Part shown: in pieces, positions 8,691-17,744 of the stretch
How positions within the stretch are numbered: position 1 is the first letter of the stretch
Layout: every line of letters starts with the position of its first letter
NCBI RefSeq assembly: GCF_003173715.1
Contig: NZ_CP029550.1
Coordinates: 5,069,501-5,133,500, forward strand
DNA: 64,000 bases
Reading direction: 5' to 3'
From: Methylobacterium durans
Lineage (GTDB): Bacteria; Pseudomonadota; Alphaproteobacteria; Rhizobiales; Beijerinckiaceae
Program-made: the position numbers and the translations under genes
Notes under the pieces: model-generated
Databases searched by the model: none
Seen by the model: the letters and a program-made list of their open reading frames with translations, nothing else
Told to the model about the DNA's origin: nothing

Positions 8691-10106
8691 TCACTGGGTC
8701 AGCATGAGCTTGCCGGAGAGGGGGCCGACGCCCTTCGGCACGGGAACGCTCGTGGCGTCGTAGTTCGCGTTGAGATAGAGGTTCGGCCCTTCGTAGAGAT
8801 TGACCTGCTGGGCGACGATGACGGTATAGGCGGACTGATCCGCGACCGGCCGGCTCGCGTCGATCACCAGCCGTCCGGCCGGCAGGTAGATCGTGCCGAG
8901 CATCGTCCGCGCGTTGTCGCTGATGATGCGGTAGGTCCGCAGGGGCTTGGTCAGCCCCAGCGGCGGCGGCGTCGGCGGGATCGAGTTGCCCGCGATGAGG
9001 TCGATCACATCGAGAAGCGGATCGAGCGGTGAGTTGACCGACCGCTGCTCCGACATCAGCAGACCCGCCATCACACCCGTGGTCGGTGCCGCGAGGCTGA
9101 TGGTGGTCTTCTTGTCGAAGAGCAGGCCGCCCTTGTCGCCGGTGAAGAAGAAGCCGACGTCCACGCCCGACAGGGTGGCGTTGTCCTTCACGATCAGCGG
9201 TCCGTTCTTCATGACGTAGATGCCGGCCTTCAGCGTCGCGACCGCCGAGCCGGCGATCTGCAGGCCGCCGCAATAGGTGCCCGGCTCCAGGGTGAAGGTC
9301 GTGTCGACCTTGTTCTCGCCGAGGCGGAGCTTGCCGTCCTTGCGCGCGGAGGCGGGCAATTGCACGCAGTCGCCGAGGCTGGGCTGGCCGGTGTTCTTGA
9401 GCGGATCCTCGATGGCAGGACAGTCGGTCTGCGGGTTGGGCGCGAAATTGGCCTTCGCTCCGTCGAAGCCGCCGGCCGAGCAGATGATGTCGGCGCGGGC
9501 GAGGGCGTTGTCCTTGCCGACCATCCCCTTGCTGCTCTTGGAGTTCGAGTACAGCGAGCAGCTGTTGGCCGTGACCTGGGCATTCTTCTGCAGATTGAAG
9601 GCCCCCGGCGCGCCGGGATCGAGCGCCAGCATGCACAGCCTCATGCGGCCGACCACGTTGGCGCGCGCTTGCGCCGCAACGGTGGTGGTTCGGATACCCA
9701 CGAAGGCGCCGAAGGCGAGCCCGATCGTCTCCTCGGCCCGCGCGAAGACGCTGGTCTTGTCGTCGGCGACCGTGACATTGACCGTCAACGGCTGACTTGC
9801 GGAGGCCTGGGCGGCGTCGCGGATGGTCTGCTCGGTGAGGCCAGCGATGCTGGCGGGGTTCGAGGCTGCGAGCTTCAGGGCATTGCCGCCGGCCAGCGTT
9901 CCGGCATCGACGGCGGCCTGCAATTGACCGCGGCGGTGAAGGAGGCGGGCATAGTCTGCGGCGCCCCCCGCGACGCCGATCAGCACCGCGGCGCAGAGCC
10001 CGAAAATGACGGCCACGGAGCCGTGACGATCCCGGCCGAACCGGTGCGCGGGCCGCTCCGAGCAGGCGAGGTGCCGATGAGCGTGCCGTCCACGCCGAAG
10101 CCACAT
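8691..10106 (-). CDS. TadE/TadG-like Flp pilus-associated protein
   Basis: 471 residues. After a basic N-terminus (RFGRDRHGSVAVIFG) comes one hydrophobic helix (LCAAVLIGVAGGAADYARLLHRRGQLQAAVDAGTLAG), the hallmark of TadG/TadE-like proteins, in which A-x-D-x-A-x-L-x-GG-type residues follow the helix. The rest is a periplasmic domain rich in Gly, Ser and Asn, with several Cys (CMLAL, NSCSLYS, IICSAGG, DCPAIED, DCVQLP, TYCGGL), possibly disulfide-bonded. Members of this family assist or decorate the Tad secretion apparatus. No other tad/cpa genes are nearby, so this is an orphan. The ATG at 10106 has GAGAG upstream; a TTG at 10124 would add six residues. Confidence 0.8.
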   Translation of the reverse strand: MWLRRGRHAHRHLACSERPAHRFGRDRHGSVAVIFGLCAAVLIGVAGGAADYARLLHRRGQLQAAVDAGTLAGGNALKLAASNPASIAGLTEQTIRDAAQASASQPLTVNVTVADDKTSVFARAEETIGLAFGAFVGIRTTTVAAQARANVVGRMRLCMLALDPGAPGAFNLQKNAQVTANSCSLYSNSKSSKGMVGKDNALARADIICSAGGFDGAKANFAPNPQTDCPAIEDPLKNTGQPSLGDCVQLPASARKDGKLRLGENKVDTTFTLEPGTYCGGLQIAGSAVATLKAGIYVMKNGPLIVKDNATLSGVDVGFFFTGDKGGLLFDKKTTISLAAPTTGVMAGLLMSEQRSVNSPLDPLLDVIDLIAGNSIPPTPPPLGLTKPLRTYRIISDNARTMLGTIYLPAGRLVIDASRPVADQSAYTVIVAQQVNLYEGPNLYLNANYDATSVPVPKGVGPLSGKLMLTQ

Positions 10107-10359
10107 GGTGCGCTCTCGTTTCAACTTCCGCGCAAGAGGTACTTTGGAACCCGTCTCAGGCGAGTTAATGCGGGCTCAAGGTCCGTCGGCGGCACCAGGG
10201 GCGCGCCCGACGGGCCGGGCGGGGGATTGCCGGGCCCCGAACAGGTGACTGCGCAGCTTCGTCTCCGACGGGAACACCTCCCGGCGTCGCGCGAGGCTGG
10301 CCCATGTCGAATGCCGTCCATCGCCTGGAAATTCCGACGATGGGTCGGTCGCAAAGCCC

Positions 10360-11334
10360 TCATTCGATCACCTGATCGGCACTGATCATCAGCGATGGCG
10401 GAAGAGACACGCCGAGCTCGATTGCCGCCTGCAGATTGATGAAGAGCTCGACCTTCGTGACGAGCTGGACCGGCAGGTCGGCGGGCTTCTCACCCTTGAG
10501 GATCCGCCCGACATACACGCCGGCATTGCGATGTGACTGCGTGAAGTCGCCGCCATAGCTCATCAAGCCGCCGGCGAGGGGAAAATCCCGGGATTGCGTG
10601 ATCGCGGGGATCCGGTGCCTCAGGGCCAGACGCGCCAATGCTTGACTGCGGTTGGCGAAGTAGGGGTCGGAGGTAAACACGAGACCACCCACCTCCTGCC
10701 GTGGAAGGTGCGTGAACACGGCGCCGAGTTCGCCCTCGTTGCTCGCCTGCAGCTTCCGGATTCCCACGCCGATCGTGTCCGCGGCGACTTGGAGACTGCG
10801 CAGCTGGGACGTTGCGGTCGGGCTGGTGGCGTTGGCGACGACTCCGAGGGTGCCGACGCCCGGCAGAACCTCATGCAGGAACTCCAGGCGCTTGCGCGAG
10901 ACTTCGACGCTGAGACTCGACACGCCGGTCAGATTGCCGCCCGGCCGCGACAGGCTGTCGACGACGCCGAGCGCGACCGGGTCGCCGCCCATCTCGAACA
11001 CGATCGGAAGCACCGTCGTCGCGGATTTCGCAGCAAGGGCGACAGGGGCGCCACCGGGTGCCGCCAGAACCGAGACCGGCAACCGAACGAGCTCCTCCGC
11101 GAGCGCCGACAGGCGGTCGTAATGCCCGTCGGCCCATCGAAACGCGATCGCCACATTGCGGCCCTCGCTGAATCCGGCCTCGGCCAGCCCTTCGCGAAAC
11201 GCCGCGAGGCGGCTGGTATAGGTCTCGGGAGATTCGAGACCCAGATATCCCACAACCGGCATCGTCGGCTGGCGCGCCCGGGCCGGGAGAGCACCGGCTG
11301 CTCCGAGCAGGAGGATGAACGCACGCCGCCTCAT
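10360..11334 (-). CDS. ABC-transporter substrate-binding protein (PF04392/TrpX type), orphan
   Basis: 324 residues with a twin-arginine-like/Sec signal (MRRRAFILLLGAAGALPARA). The pattern VVGYLGLESPETYTSRLAAFREGL, VAIAFRWADG, PIVFEMGGDPVALGVVDSLSRPGGNLTG, LEFLHEVLPGV and the C-terminal GVSLPPSLMISADQVIE is diagnostic of the ABC_sub_bind family of periplasmic ligand-binding proteins, which fold like LacI-type sensors. No permease or ATPase genes lie next to it. Such orphan members are numerous in Hyphomicrobiales and their ligands are mostly unknown. The neighbour at 11798 is a sensor cyclase read divergently, so a role in periplasmic sensing is conceivable but unproven. Confidence 0.88.
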   Translation of the reverse strand: MRRRAFILLLGAAGALPARARQPTMPVVGYLGLESPETYTSRLAAFREGLAEAGFSEGRNVAIAFRWADGHYDRLSALAEELVRLPVSVLAAPGGAPVALAAKSATTVLPIVFEMGGDPVALGVVDSLSRPGGNLTGVSSLSVEVSRKRLEFLHEVLPGVGTLGVVANATSPTATSQLRSLQVAADTIGVGIRKLQASNEGELGAVFTHLPRQEVGGLVFTSDPYFANRSQALARLALRHRIPAITQSRDFPLAGGLMSYGGDFTQSHRNAGVYVGRILKGEKPADLPVQLVTKVELFINLQAAIELGVSLPPSLMISADQVIE

Positions 11335-11797
11335 GGGATCCCCATCGTCCGATCAGGATCTCGACCTCGAGCGAGCCTCGGGGCGCGCGCGCCCGACCGA
11401 CCCACGGCCGGCGATGGCGATGCCCGTCGCGCCCCGTCCCATCCGTGCATCCGCGGCGTCGCTGCGCGGCGTCTGGCCACCATTCCGATCCGGCAATGCC
11501 GGCATCCGGGTTCGACGGCCTCGTACGCGCCGTGCAGGACACTCCAGCCGATGCCGAGCCGTCCCGTTCACCTCGCACCCTTTCCGGTGCCCGTCTGCAG
11601 GAATAGATCGCGCGCTTCCCGACAAAGGTTCGTCCGCGGACCCTGCACTGACCCGGTTGTCCGCCCGTGGCATAGTGAATTCCCGGTTCCAGGCCGCGGA
11701 GAGGCGATCCCATGGGGCGGTGTGCCATTCTCGTCCGGGGAGGCGTGTGCGCCACGCACATTCTCGGCAGCGGGGGGCCGACCGCTCGTCGCCGATC
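11335..11797. other. Divergent intergenic region, 463 bases
   Basis: Lies between the divergent starts of the ABC binding protein and the sensor cyclase and must hold both promoters. The open frame of the cyclase continues through it, but the translated stretch is Arg/Pro/Ser-rich without family features, so I treat it as non-coding. No convincing dyad or repeat was found. Confidence 0.5.
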
Positions 11798-13558
11798 ATG
11801 ATGGGCGCTCCAGCCCGCGCCGGCGATCACCACCTTCGTGGGTCTCTCCTGCGCAAATACTTCCTCGCCTTGTTCGCGGCCGCGGTGGTGCCGCTCCTCG
11901 GCAGCGGCGCCACGGAGGCTTGGTTCGGCTATCAGGACCAGCGTGAACGACTGGACGAGTTGCTGGGCGTCGAGGCGCGCAGCGCCGGATCCCGCATCCA
12001 GAGCTTCATCGACGGCATCCGGGACCAGCTCGGTTGGATGGTGCAGCTGCCTTGGGAAGCGGGTGCCGAGGACAGGCAACGGTTGGATGCCCTGCGGCTC
12101 ATGCGCCAAGTGCCGGCCATCGTCAGCCTCACGCTCGTCGACGGGGCGGGCAAGGAGCGGCTGAGCATCTCGCGCGTCGGCCTCAATCAGATGGGCAGCC
12201 TCGTGGACCGGTCCGCCGATCCCGCATACGCCGGAACCCGCATGGGCCGCGTCTGGTACGGGCCGGTGACGTACTTCCGCAATTCGGAGCCCGTCATGCG
12301 GATCGCGGTCGCCGGCAACCGCGCGATCGTCGGCATCGCGATCGCCGAGATCAACCTCAAGCTGATCTGGGACGTGATTTCGAGCATCCATGTGGGGGGC
12401 ACCGGCCACGCCTTCGTGCTGGACGCGGAAGGTCGGCTCATCGCGCATCCCGACATCAGCCTCGTTCTCCGCGGCGGAGACGCGGCCGCCGCGCGCCCGC
12501 TGCGGATGCTCCGCGATGCGATCCGGGCGGAGGGTGGATCGGCGATCGGCCGTGACATCTCGGGCGCGTCGCTGATCGCTGCCATGGCGGTGGTTCCGGG
12601 CGTCGACTGGACCGTCATCGTGCATCAGCCCCTGCGCGAAGCGTTCGGCCCGATCGACACAGCACTCCGGCGAACAGGCGCCCTGCTCCTTCTCGGCAGC
12701 GCGTTCGCGGGCATCCTCGCCTTCTGGCTGGCGCGTCGGATGACAGGTCCGATCCGGCAGCTCGAAGACGGCACGGAGCGGATCGGCGCAGGCCATTTCG
12801 AGCATCGCATCGCCGTCTCCTCGGCGGACGAGCTCGGCCGGCTGGCGCAGCGCTTCAACGCCATGGCCGGCGAGCTCGCCCTCTCGCAGGAGCGGCAGGA
12901 GCGCATCGCCCGCCTTCGACGCTTCCTCGCCCCACAGGTCGCCGAGCTCGTCGACCGAACCGGAGACGACAGCGTCCTCGAAGGGCGGCGGGTGGAAGTC
13001 GCGGTGATCTTCTGCGACCTGCGCGGGTTCACGCCGTTCTCGGCAAAGGCGGCCCCCGAGGAGGTCATCCACGTGCTCGCCACGTATTTCGAGGCGCTGG
13101 GCCGCGTGATCACCGAGCACGGCGCCACCCTCACGCAATTCACCGGGGACGGGCTGATGGTCCTCGTCAATGCGCCCGTGGCCTGCCCGGAGCCCAGCCT
13201 CACGGCGATGAGGCTGGCGATCGCCATGCAGGACGCCGTTCAGCCTCTCGTCGTGGAATGGCGCCGCCGAGACTACGCGATCGGCTTCGGGGTCGGCGCG
13301 ACGATGGGACCAGCGACCGTCGGGCAGATCGGGTACGAGAACCGGCTCGACTACACGGCGATCGGGCCCGTGGTGAATCTGGCCGCACGCCTCTGCGCGG
13401 CCGCGGAGGACGCGCAGATCCTGATCGATGCGGCGCTGGCCGGCCGGATCCAGGACCGGATCGAGACGATCCCCCTCGGGTCGCGGGTTCTCAAGGGATT
13501 CGACGCCGGAATCGAGATCTACAGCCTCGTTCGGCGTACCCCGGTCGCCGCCGGATAG
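11798..13558 (+). CDS. Membrane sensor adenylate/guanylate cyclase (extracellular Cache-like domain, HAMP, class III cyclase)
   Basis: 586 residues. Order: membrane helix at about 20-45 (KYFLALFAAAVVPLLGSG), a periplasmic sensor of roughly 250 residues with Cache-like features (IVSLTLVDGAGKERLSISR, GHAFVLDAEGRLIAHPDI), a second helix (TGALLLLGSAFAGILAFWLA), HAMP domain (RRMTGPIRQLEDGTERIGAGHFEHRI), short coiled linker, then the cyclase domain. Metal-binding aspartates are visible in VIFCDLRGFT and in FTGDGLMVLV, and the NxxAR helix is VVNLAARLCAAA. The product should be cAMP (or cGMP) in response to an external ligand. Two ATGs in a row at 11798 and 11801 are the likely start. Confidence 0.88.
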   Translation: MMGAPARAGDHHLRGSLLRKYFLALFAAAVVPLLGSGATEAWFGYQDQRERLDELLGVEARSAGSRIQSFIDGIRDQLGWMVQLPWEAGAEDRQRLDALRLMRQVPAIVSLTLVDGAGKERLSISRVGLNQMGSLVDRSADPAYAGTRMGRVWYGPVTYFRNSEPVMRIAVAGNRAIVGIAIAEINLKLIWDVISSIHVGGTGHAFVLDAEGRLIAHPDISLVLRGGDAAAARPLRMLRDAIRAEGGSAIGRDISGASLIAAMAVVPGVDWTVIVHQPLREAFGPIDTALRRTGALLLLGSAFAGILAFWLARRMTGPIRQLEDGTERIGAGHFEHRIAVSSADELGRLAQRFNAMAGELALSQERQERIARLRRFLAPQVAELVDRTGDDSVLEGRRVEVAVIFCDLRGFTPFSAKAAPEEVIHVLATYFEALGRVITEHGATLTQFTGDGLMVLVNAPVACPEPSLTAMRLAIAMQDAVQPLVVEWRRRDYAIGFGVGATMGPATVGQIGYENRLDYTAIGPVVNLAARLCAAAEDAQILIDAALAGRIQDRIETIPLGSRVLKGFDAGIEIYSLVRRTPVAAG

Positions 13559-13788
13559 CGCTGTTTGCCGGTCGCGCGGTAGGAATCGGCAGGTTGCGCG
13601 GAGCCTCTCGTCGCGATGCTGGCGGACCGAGCGTTCCGGACCCCGACCGCGACGCCTCCTGCCCTACGGCTCGACCCCGGGGCCCCCCGAACGTCGTCGG
13701 TTCTGTCCAGGACCGGGTGGGCAGCCGATCCCGGTTGCGGATGCGCCGCCGTACGATCCAGCGACACGTTCCCCGACACGGCGAGATC

Positions 13789-13938
13789 CTAGCGCCGCAG
13801 GCGGGCGTGACGCTCGTCCAGTTCGTAGCGGCAGAGGCCGATGTCTTCGAGCATCCGATCATCGAGAGCCGCGAGCTCGTGATCTGCCTTCCGCCGCTCG
13901 CACCACAGGCGAAAGCTGCGCGTGATGGCTGTGAGCAT
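13789..13938 (-). CDS. DUF1127 small basic protein
   Basis: A 49-residue protein too short for most gene callers. Its sequence has the DUF1127 (YjiS-like) form: an N-terminal amphipathic helix (ITRSFRLWCERRKADHELAALDDRMLEDIGL) followed by CRYELDER, including the family core L-x-x-L-D-D-R-x-L-x-D-I-G. Arginine-rich DUF1127 proteins of alphaproteobacteria have been linked to RNA turnover and phosphate or carbon balance, but this one has no direct evidence. The 13559-13788 stretch next to it shows nothing recognisable. Confidence 0.82.
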   Translation of the reverse strand: MLTAITRSFRLWCERRKADHELAALDDRMLEDIGLCRYELDERHARLRR

Positions 13939-14057
13939 CGTGTGATCTCCGCACCAGGGGCCGGCGAGATGCCCGAGGGATGCGAAGAGATCTGTGAGGA
14001 CGATCACAGTCCCGGCGTCCGCTTCCGCGTTGCCGATGATGCGTCGGTACGGCCGCG

Positions 14058-14594
14058 TCATCGAATGAGGTCGGCGCCCACCTTGCAGATCACCGCGTCC
14101 TGATCGCCCGTTCCGCCGCTGCAGCCGAGGGCGCCGATCAGCTTGCCGCCTTCGATCAGCGGGAAGCCGCCCGGCGAGGCGGCGAGCTGCGGGTCGAGCG
14201 TTCCGAGATAAGGATGCCCGGTCTCGTAGGCGTTGTAGAAGACCCGGCTCTCCCGGCGCCAGCGGGCGGCGGTGCGCGCCTTGTTCTGCGCGATCGTGAC
14301 GGAGGCGAGCTGGGCCCCGTCCATCCGGACGAAGTGGACGAGGTCGCCGTGGGTGTCGACCACCGCGATGTTCATCTTCCAATTGCGCTTCAGCGCCTCG
14401 GCCTCGGCGGCGGCGAGAACCTGCTTGGCGCGCTCCAGGTTGATCGGAACGCCGTAGGGCACGTCATAGGGCATCTGATCCGGCGTGCCGCCGGCCGGCG
14501 GCGGGGTCGCACCGGTCTGCGCCTGGGGGGCGCCTCCGGACATCATAGCGCCCGCCAGCAGCAGGACGAACGCCGCACGCGCCGCAACCCTCAT
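14058..14594 (-). CDS. Exported HbpS/GlcG-like (DUF336) protein
   Basis: 178 residues with a clear signal peptide (MRVAARAAFVLLLAGAMMSG). The mature part is a HbpS/GlcG domain: ERAKQVLAAAEAEALKRNWKMNIAVVDTHGDLVHFVRMDGAQLASVTIAQNKARTA in short pieces, ending in GGFPLIEGGKLIGALGCSGG and QDAVICKVG. The family includes the extracellular haem-binding HbpS of Streptomyces and GlcG of the glycolate locus. Haem binding here is possible, not shown. GGAGG stands 6 bases before the ATG. Its leader and first codons are repeated, decayed, at 6.0-6.1 kb. Confidence 0.88.
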   Translation of the reverse strand: MRVAARAAFVLLLAGAMMSGGAPQAQTGATPPPAGGTPDQMPYDVPYGVPINLERAKQVLAAAEAEALKRNWKMNIAVVDTHGDLVHFVRMDGAQLASVTIAQNKARTAARWRRESRVFYNAYETGHPYLGTLDPQLAASPGGFPLIEGGKLIGALGCSGGTGDQDAVICKVGADLIR

Positions 14595-14645
14595 GGTGTT
14601 TCCTCCGCCCATCGCTGATGCTCGGCCCGGGATCGTGGCGTCCCG
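14561..14645 (-). repeat. Intact copy of the leader repeat shared with 6.0-6.1 kb
   Basis: Covers the GGAGG ribosome site, ATG and first codons of the HbpS-like gene plus about 45 bases of upstream leader. The matching stretch is at 6017-6103, same strand, 8.5 kb away, with scattered substitutions and one 3-base insertion. Confidence 0.7.
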
Positions 14646-14992
14646 CTTTCCGATATCCCGCACATCCGGCTGCGCGGAGACAGTCTCTTGATACGTGCCG
14701 GCCGGAGCGTGCGCGATGTCGGGCCTCCGTTCGCAATGACAAACGAGGCCACCCCTCAATTCCCGCGCGCACAAGTCAATCCGGCCGCGCGGCGACCTGC
14801 GACGGACCGAGCATAACGGAGTCCCGTCGCCCGATCCTGAGCCGAAGGGGCATTCCGAGGATCCTGCAAATTGAATGCGTGCGCGGACACCCAGTATACC
14901 TCTCCGACTCATCAAATGCTCGACCCGGGAAAGCGCGAACCGTCGAGAGCCAAGTCGCGGGTGTTCGAACGCGAAACGGGAGAGGATAAACC
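14595..14992. other. Intergenic region, about 400 bases
   Basis: Lies between the divergent HbpS-like gene and the zinc-ribbon membrane protein. Apart from the leader repeat at its left edge, I see no gene, no strong dyad and no repeat. The part at 14870-14960 is slightly less GC-rich and is the likely promoter zone. Confidence 0.45.
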
Positions 14993-16045
14993 TTGCGATT
15001 CGGTACAAGGCTCTCCGAGCGGTGGTTCAACGCCGTTCTCTGGCTCGTGGCATTCGCCTTCGCGGGCTTCCTGATCGGCCTGGGCTCGCTCGTCGTCGGC
15101 GATCTGCCCCAGGTGGAGCATCGATACACGCTCGAGCAATTTCTCGATCGGGATCGAGCGAAGGTTTCGGCCGACGCCCTGAAGCAGGTCCGGCAGCAGC
15201 AGGACGACAACCGGCGCGCGAGCGAGCAGGCGCAACTGGCCCTCGACGCCGCACGCTCGGCAACGGAGGCGGCGCGCGAAACCTTTGCCAACTGGCTGAA
15301 GACGCGCGACGCCACGCAGCGCGTCGATCAGGATCCGGGGCTGATCGCCCGCACGGATCGGCTCGACGCGCTCAAGGCCGCCGAGCGGGCGATCGAGGAG
15401 CGGCTGGAGGGCCTGGCGCGATCCGGGCTCGATCTCTCCGAGCGCGAGATTCCGGTCAGGAGTGCCAGCGCGGATCTCTACGCGGCGGCCCAGCAGAGGC
15501 TCGACGCGGCCGAGCGCGGGCAGGAACTGCGCGTCTTCGGGTATCGGCTGGCGCTGACCCTGCCGCTGCTGGTGATCGCCGGATGGCTGCTTCTGAAGCG
15601 CCGGCAGACGCGCAATTGGCCGTTCATCTGGGGCTTCGCTCTCGCGGCGGCCTTCGCCTTCTTCGTGGAGCTGGTGCCCTACCTGCCGAGTTACGGCGGT
15701 TATGTTCAGTACGGCGTGGGCGTCATCGCCACCCTGATCCTGGGTCGTGCGGCGATCAGCGCGCTTCAAGCCTATACAGAGCGGCAGAAGGCGGCGGAGC
15801 TCCGACCTGATGAGGAGCGCCGCACCGAGATCGCGACGGATCAGGCGCTGCAACGGCTTGCCAAGAAGGTCTGCCCAGGGTGCGAGCGGCCGGTCGACCT
15901 CGCCAATCCAGACGCGAACGTCTGTCCGCATTGCGGGATCGGTCTGTTCGAACATTGTCCGGCCTGCGAGCATCGCAAGAGCACCTTCGAGCGGTTCTGC
16001 TACGCCTGCGGCCAGACGAGCGCGGTGCAACCCACGCCCGCGTGA
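14993..16045 (+). CDS. Membrane protein with central coiled coil and C-terminal double zinc ribbon
   Basis: 350 residues read from a TTG start that has GGGAGAGG 8 bases upstream. Layout: membrane helix at 15-36, an Ala/Arg/Glu-rich helical region (about 45-175, probably coiled coil), two or three further helices (LALTLPLLVIAGWLLL, FIWGFALAAAFAFFVELVPYLP, YGVGVIATLILGRAAI), a cytoplasmic linker, and a zinc ribbon from about 295: CPGCERP, CPHCGIGLFEHCPACEH and FCYACGQ, eight cysteines in four CxxC pairs. No catalytic motif is visible. The zinc ribbon suggests protein binding at the inner membrane. Function unknown; it stands alone between a divergent and a convergent gene. Confidence 0.82.
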   Translation: MRFGTRLSERWFNAVLWLVAFAFAGFLIGLGSLVVGDLPQVEHRYTLEQFLDRDRAKVSADALKQVRQQQDDNRRASEQAQLALDAARSATEAARETFANWLKTRDATQRVDQDPGLIARTDRLDALKAAERAIEERLEGLARSGLDLSEREIPVRSASADLYAAAQQRLDAAERGQELRVFGYRLALTLPLLVIAGWLLLKRRQTRNWPFIWGFALAAAFAFFVELVPYLPSYGGYVQYGVGVIATLILGRAAISALQAYTERQKAAELRPDEERRTEIATDQALQRLAKKVCPGCERPVDLANPDANVCPHCGIGLFEHCPACEHRKSTFERFCYACGQTSAVQPTPA

Positions 16046-16047
16046 GG

Positions 16048-16063
16048 GGCGCCTGACGGCGCC
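16048..16063 (+). terminator. Short GGCGCC hairpin after the zinc-ribbon gene
   Basis: GGCGCC-tgac-GGCGCC starts 3 bases after the stop codon and lies between two convergent genes. No T-run follows, so terminator activity is uncertain. Confidence 0.35.
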
Positions 16064-16141
16064 GCGCCGGGAGGCGCCGCGTTCCGGCCGCGACGAGAGG
16101 CGAGGCTGCGGGATCGAGACCTCGGCGATTCCCCGGTCGGC

Positions 16142-16912
16142 CTAAGGTTCGACCGCGCGCACCGGCACGTCGAAGCCCTGCCCGCGATGCGGCTCGTCCC
16201 GCAACGTGAAATGCCACCACTCGGCCGGATACGGCGCGAATCCCGCCCCGATCATCGCGCCGCGCAGTCGCGCGCGGTTCGCGCGGGCCTCCATCGGGAT
16301 CTCGGCGCCTTCACCCGAGCGCGGATCGAACAGATCGAAGGGCGTGCCCATGGAGCGCTCCCGTCCCGTACCGCGTTCGACGAGGGTGAGGTCGACGGTC
16401 GAGCCGCGCGAGTGGCCGGATCGCTCGGCGATGTAGCCGAGGCGAAACAGGTCGTCTTTGTCGATGTCGGGATAGAACTCCGCCTTTCCGGCCAAGTCCG
16501 CCGGATCGTGCGCCCAGCGGACGAAATCGGCGACGGCCCGGCGCGGCCGGTAGCAGTCGAACACCTTCAGCCCGAGCCCGTCCGGCGCCAGAGCGGCCTG
16601 GACGCGGGCGAGCGCTGCCGCGGCCCTCGGCGTCAGCAGGCAGAGGGGCGCCTCGTAGCCGTCGATCGGCCGCCCGACGAAGTTGTGGCTGCCCGCGTAG
16701 CGGATCTCGGTGACGAGCCCCGGCACGAAGCGCGCCGCGTCCACCAGAACGGGCTCGGCCCGCGCGCCGCCGGCGGCGAGCAGCAACAGGGCGCCCGACG
16801 CGGCGTGTCGCAGCCGCTTCTTCGTCGCCGCACGTGCGCGGCGCCGATGACCGGAACGATGTCGATGCGCCACCCTGCTTCCTTCCCGGCTCTCCCGCTC
16901 AAGCGCGCCCAT
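16142..16912 (-). CDS. ddpX: VanX/DdpX-type D-alanyl-D-alanine dipeptidase, exported
   Basis: Zinc peptidase of family M15D that cleaves D-Ala-D-Ala. 256 residues from the ATG at 16912, with a hydrophobic segment (HAASGALLLLAAGGARA) that looks like a signal peptide after a long basic N-terminus; a GTG about 45 bases further in is an alternative start. The zinc/catalytic motifs are intact: SGHSRGSTVDLTL (the S-x-H-x-x-G-x-x-x-D box) and AEWWHF (Glu base and His ligand). FDCYRPRRAV is the substrate-site Arg segment. Because it is exported, it probably trims peptidoglycan-derived dipeptide in the periplasm; vancomycin resistance would need VanHA partners, which are absent here. The gene symbol is by family. 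Confidence 0.85.
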   Translation of the reverse strand: MGALERESREGSRVAHRHRSGHRRRARAATKKRLRHAASGALLLLAAGGARAEPVLVDAARFVPGLVTEIRYAGSHNFVGRPIDGYEAPLCLLTPRAAAALARVQAALAPDGLGLKVFDCYRPRRAVADFVRWAHDPADLAGKAEFYPDIDKDDLFRLGYIAERSGHSRGSTVDLTLVERGTGRERSMGTPFDLFDPRSGEGAEIPMEARANRARLRGAMIGAGFAPYPAEWWHFTLRDEPHRGQGFDVPVRAVEP

Positions 16913-17112
16913 GATCCGTTACACCCCGAATCTGGATCGCGGCACTCTCCGGCCGTCGGGACCCCGAAAGGGTGCGCCTCACGCGTCGCAACAGGCTCGG
17001 CGGGGAGGGCGGGCGCTCGAACGTGGATCGCGCGGGCGTCGACGCCCGCGCGGTCCACTGGCGAGCGAGGATCGAAAGGTCTGCGCAAAGTTTCGATCGA
17101 ACCCGCCTCCCG

Positions 17113-17421
17113 TCAGTCGAGCCCACCGCCCGCCGTGCCGCCCAGGTTCTGTGCGATCGGGTCGCGCTCCGGGAATTCCGCGTTGCCCGACGTGCTGCTC
17201 CTTCGGGCGGGAGAGACGGGGGCTGGCGTGCCGGTCGCCCGAAGGCTGCCCGTCCATCTCGGACCGACCGGCCCGGCCGCGTCGTAGCTCGTGAGGAGGC
17301 CAGGGCGCGGCGAGGATCGTGGCGCGGCGACGGCGGGCGCTGCGGCGATGGGGAGGATGAGCAGGAAAGCTGTGATCCGGAGCGGCCTGCTCCGAGGGCG
17401 CGGGGATCGATTCATGGGCAT
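17113..17421 (-). CDS. Small secreted protein of unknown function
   Basis: 102 residues. AGGAGA precedes the ATG at 17421. The N-terminus is a typical signal peptide (basic MPMNRSPRPRSRP, then LRITAFLLILPIAAAP, cleavage after AVA). The mature part is short, Pro/Gly/Ser-rich and probably disordered. No family recognised. It is divergent from the phosphoesterase gene. Confidence 0.6.
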   Translation of the reverse strand: MPMNRSPRPRSRPLRITAFLLILPIAAAPAVAAPRSSPRPGLLTSYDAAGPVGPRWTGSLRATGTPAPVSPARRSSTSGNAEFPERDPIAQNLGGTAGGGLD

Positions 17422-17744
17422 GGCGTTCTCCTGACGCACGGCCAGCCGCCGGCCGCCCGGCTGGCGGGCCCAGGCGTGCCGGACCGCCGGCCGCCTGGAG
17501 CGCGTCTCGACGCTGCGGCGCTGGCACGGATCGAGAGGCTCACGGCCTCTCCAACCGGCCAGACCTCTCCGCCGGCCCCTTTATTCCCGCCCGCGCCGCG
17601 CAACGTCGGACCGATGACGGGATGGCCCCGGCGCGAGCGGGGCCCGCGATCGCGACGGATCTCACCGCGTCGGGAATAAACGGCGCGCGCCGAGGATCAG
17701 GATCCGCAGGGACACCGGGGTCCCATCTCAGCGGAGCCGGAACG
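17422..17744. other. Divergent promoter region, 323 bases
   Basis: Separates the small secreted protein from the phosphoesterase-cupredoxin-sigma operon. A GGAATAAA stretch near 17677-17684 is the only AT-leaning spot. If the downstream ECF factor autoregulates, its promoter should be here. No clear -35/-10 pair could be assigned by eye. Confidence 0.4.

Noticed and set aside
10871..13138. 755-codon minus-strand frame opposite the sensor cyclase
   Set aside because: Shadow frame; the cyclase on the other strand has complete motifs.
16142..16912. Vancomycin-resistance cluster
   Set aside because: VanX-like dipeptidase alone; no VanH, VanA or VanRS genes around it.
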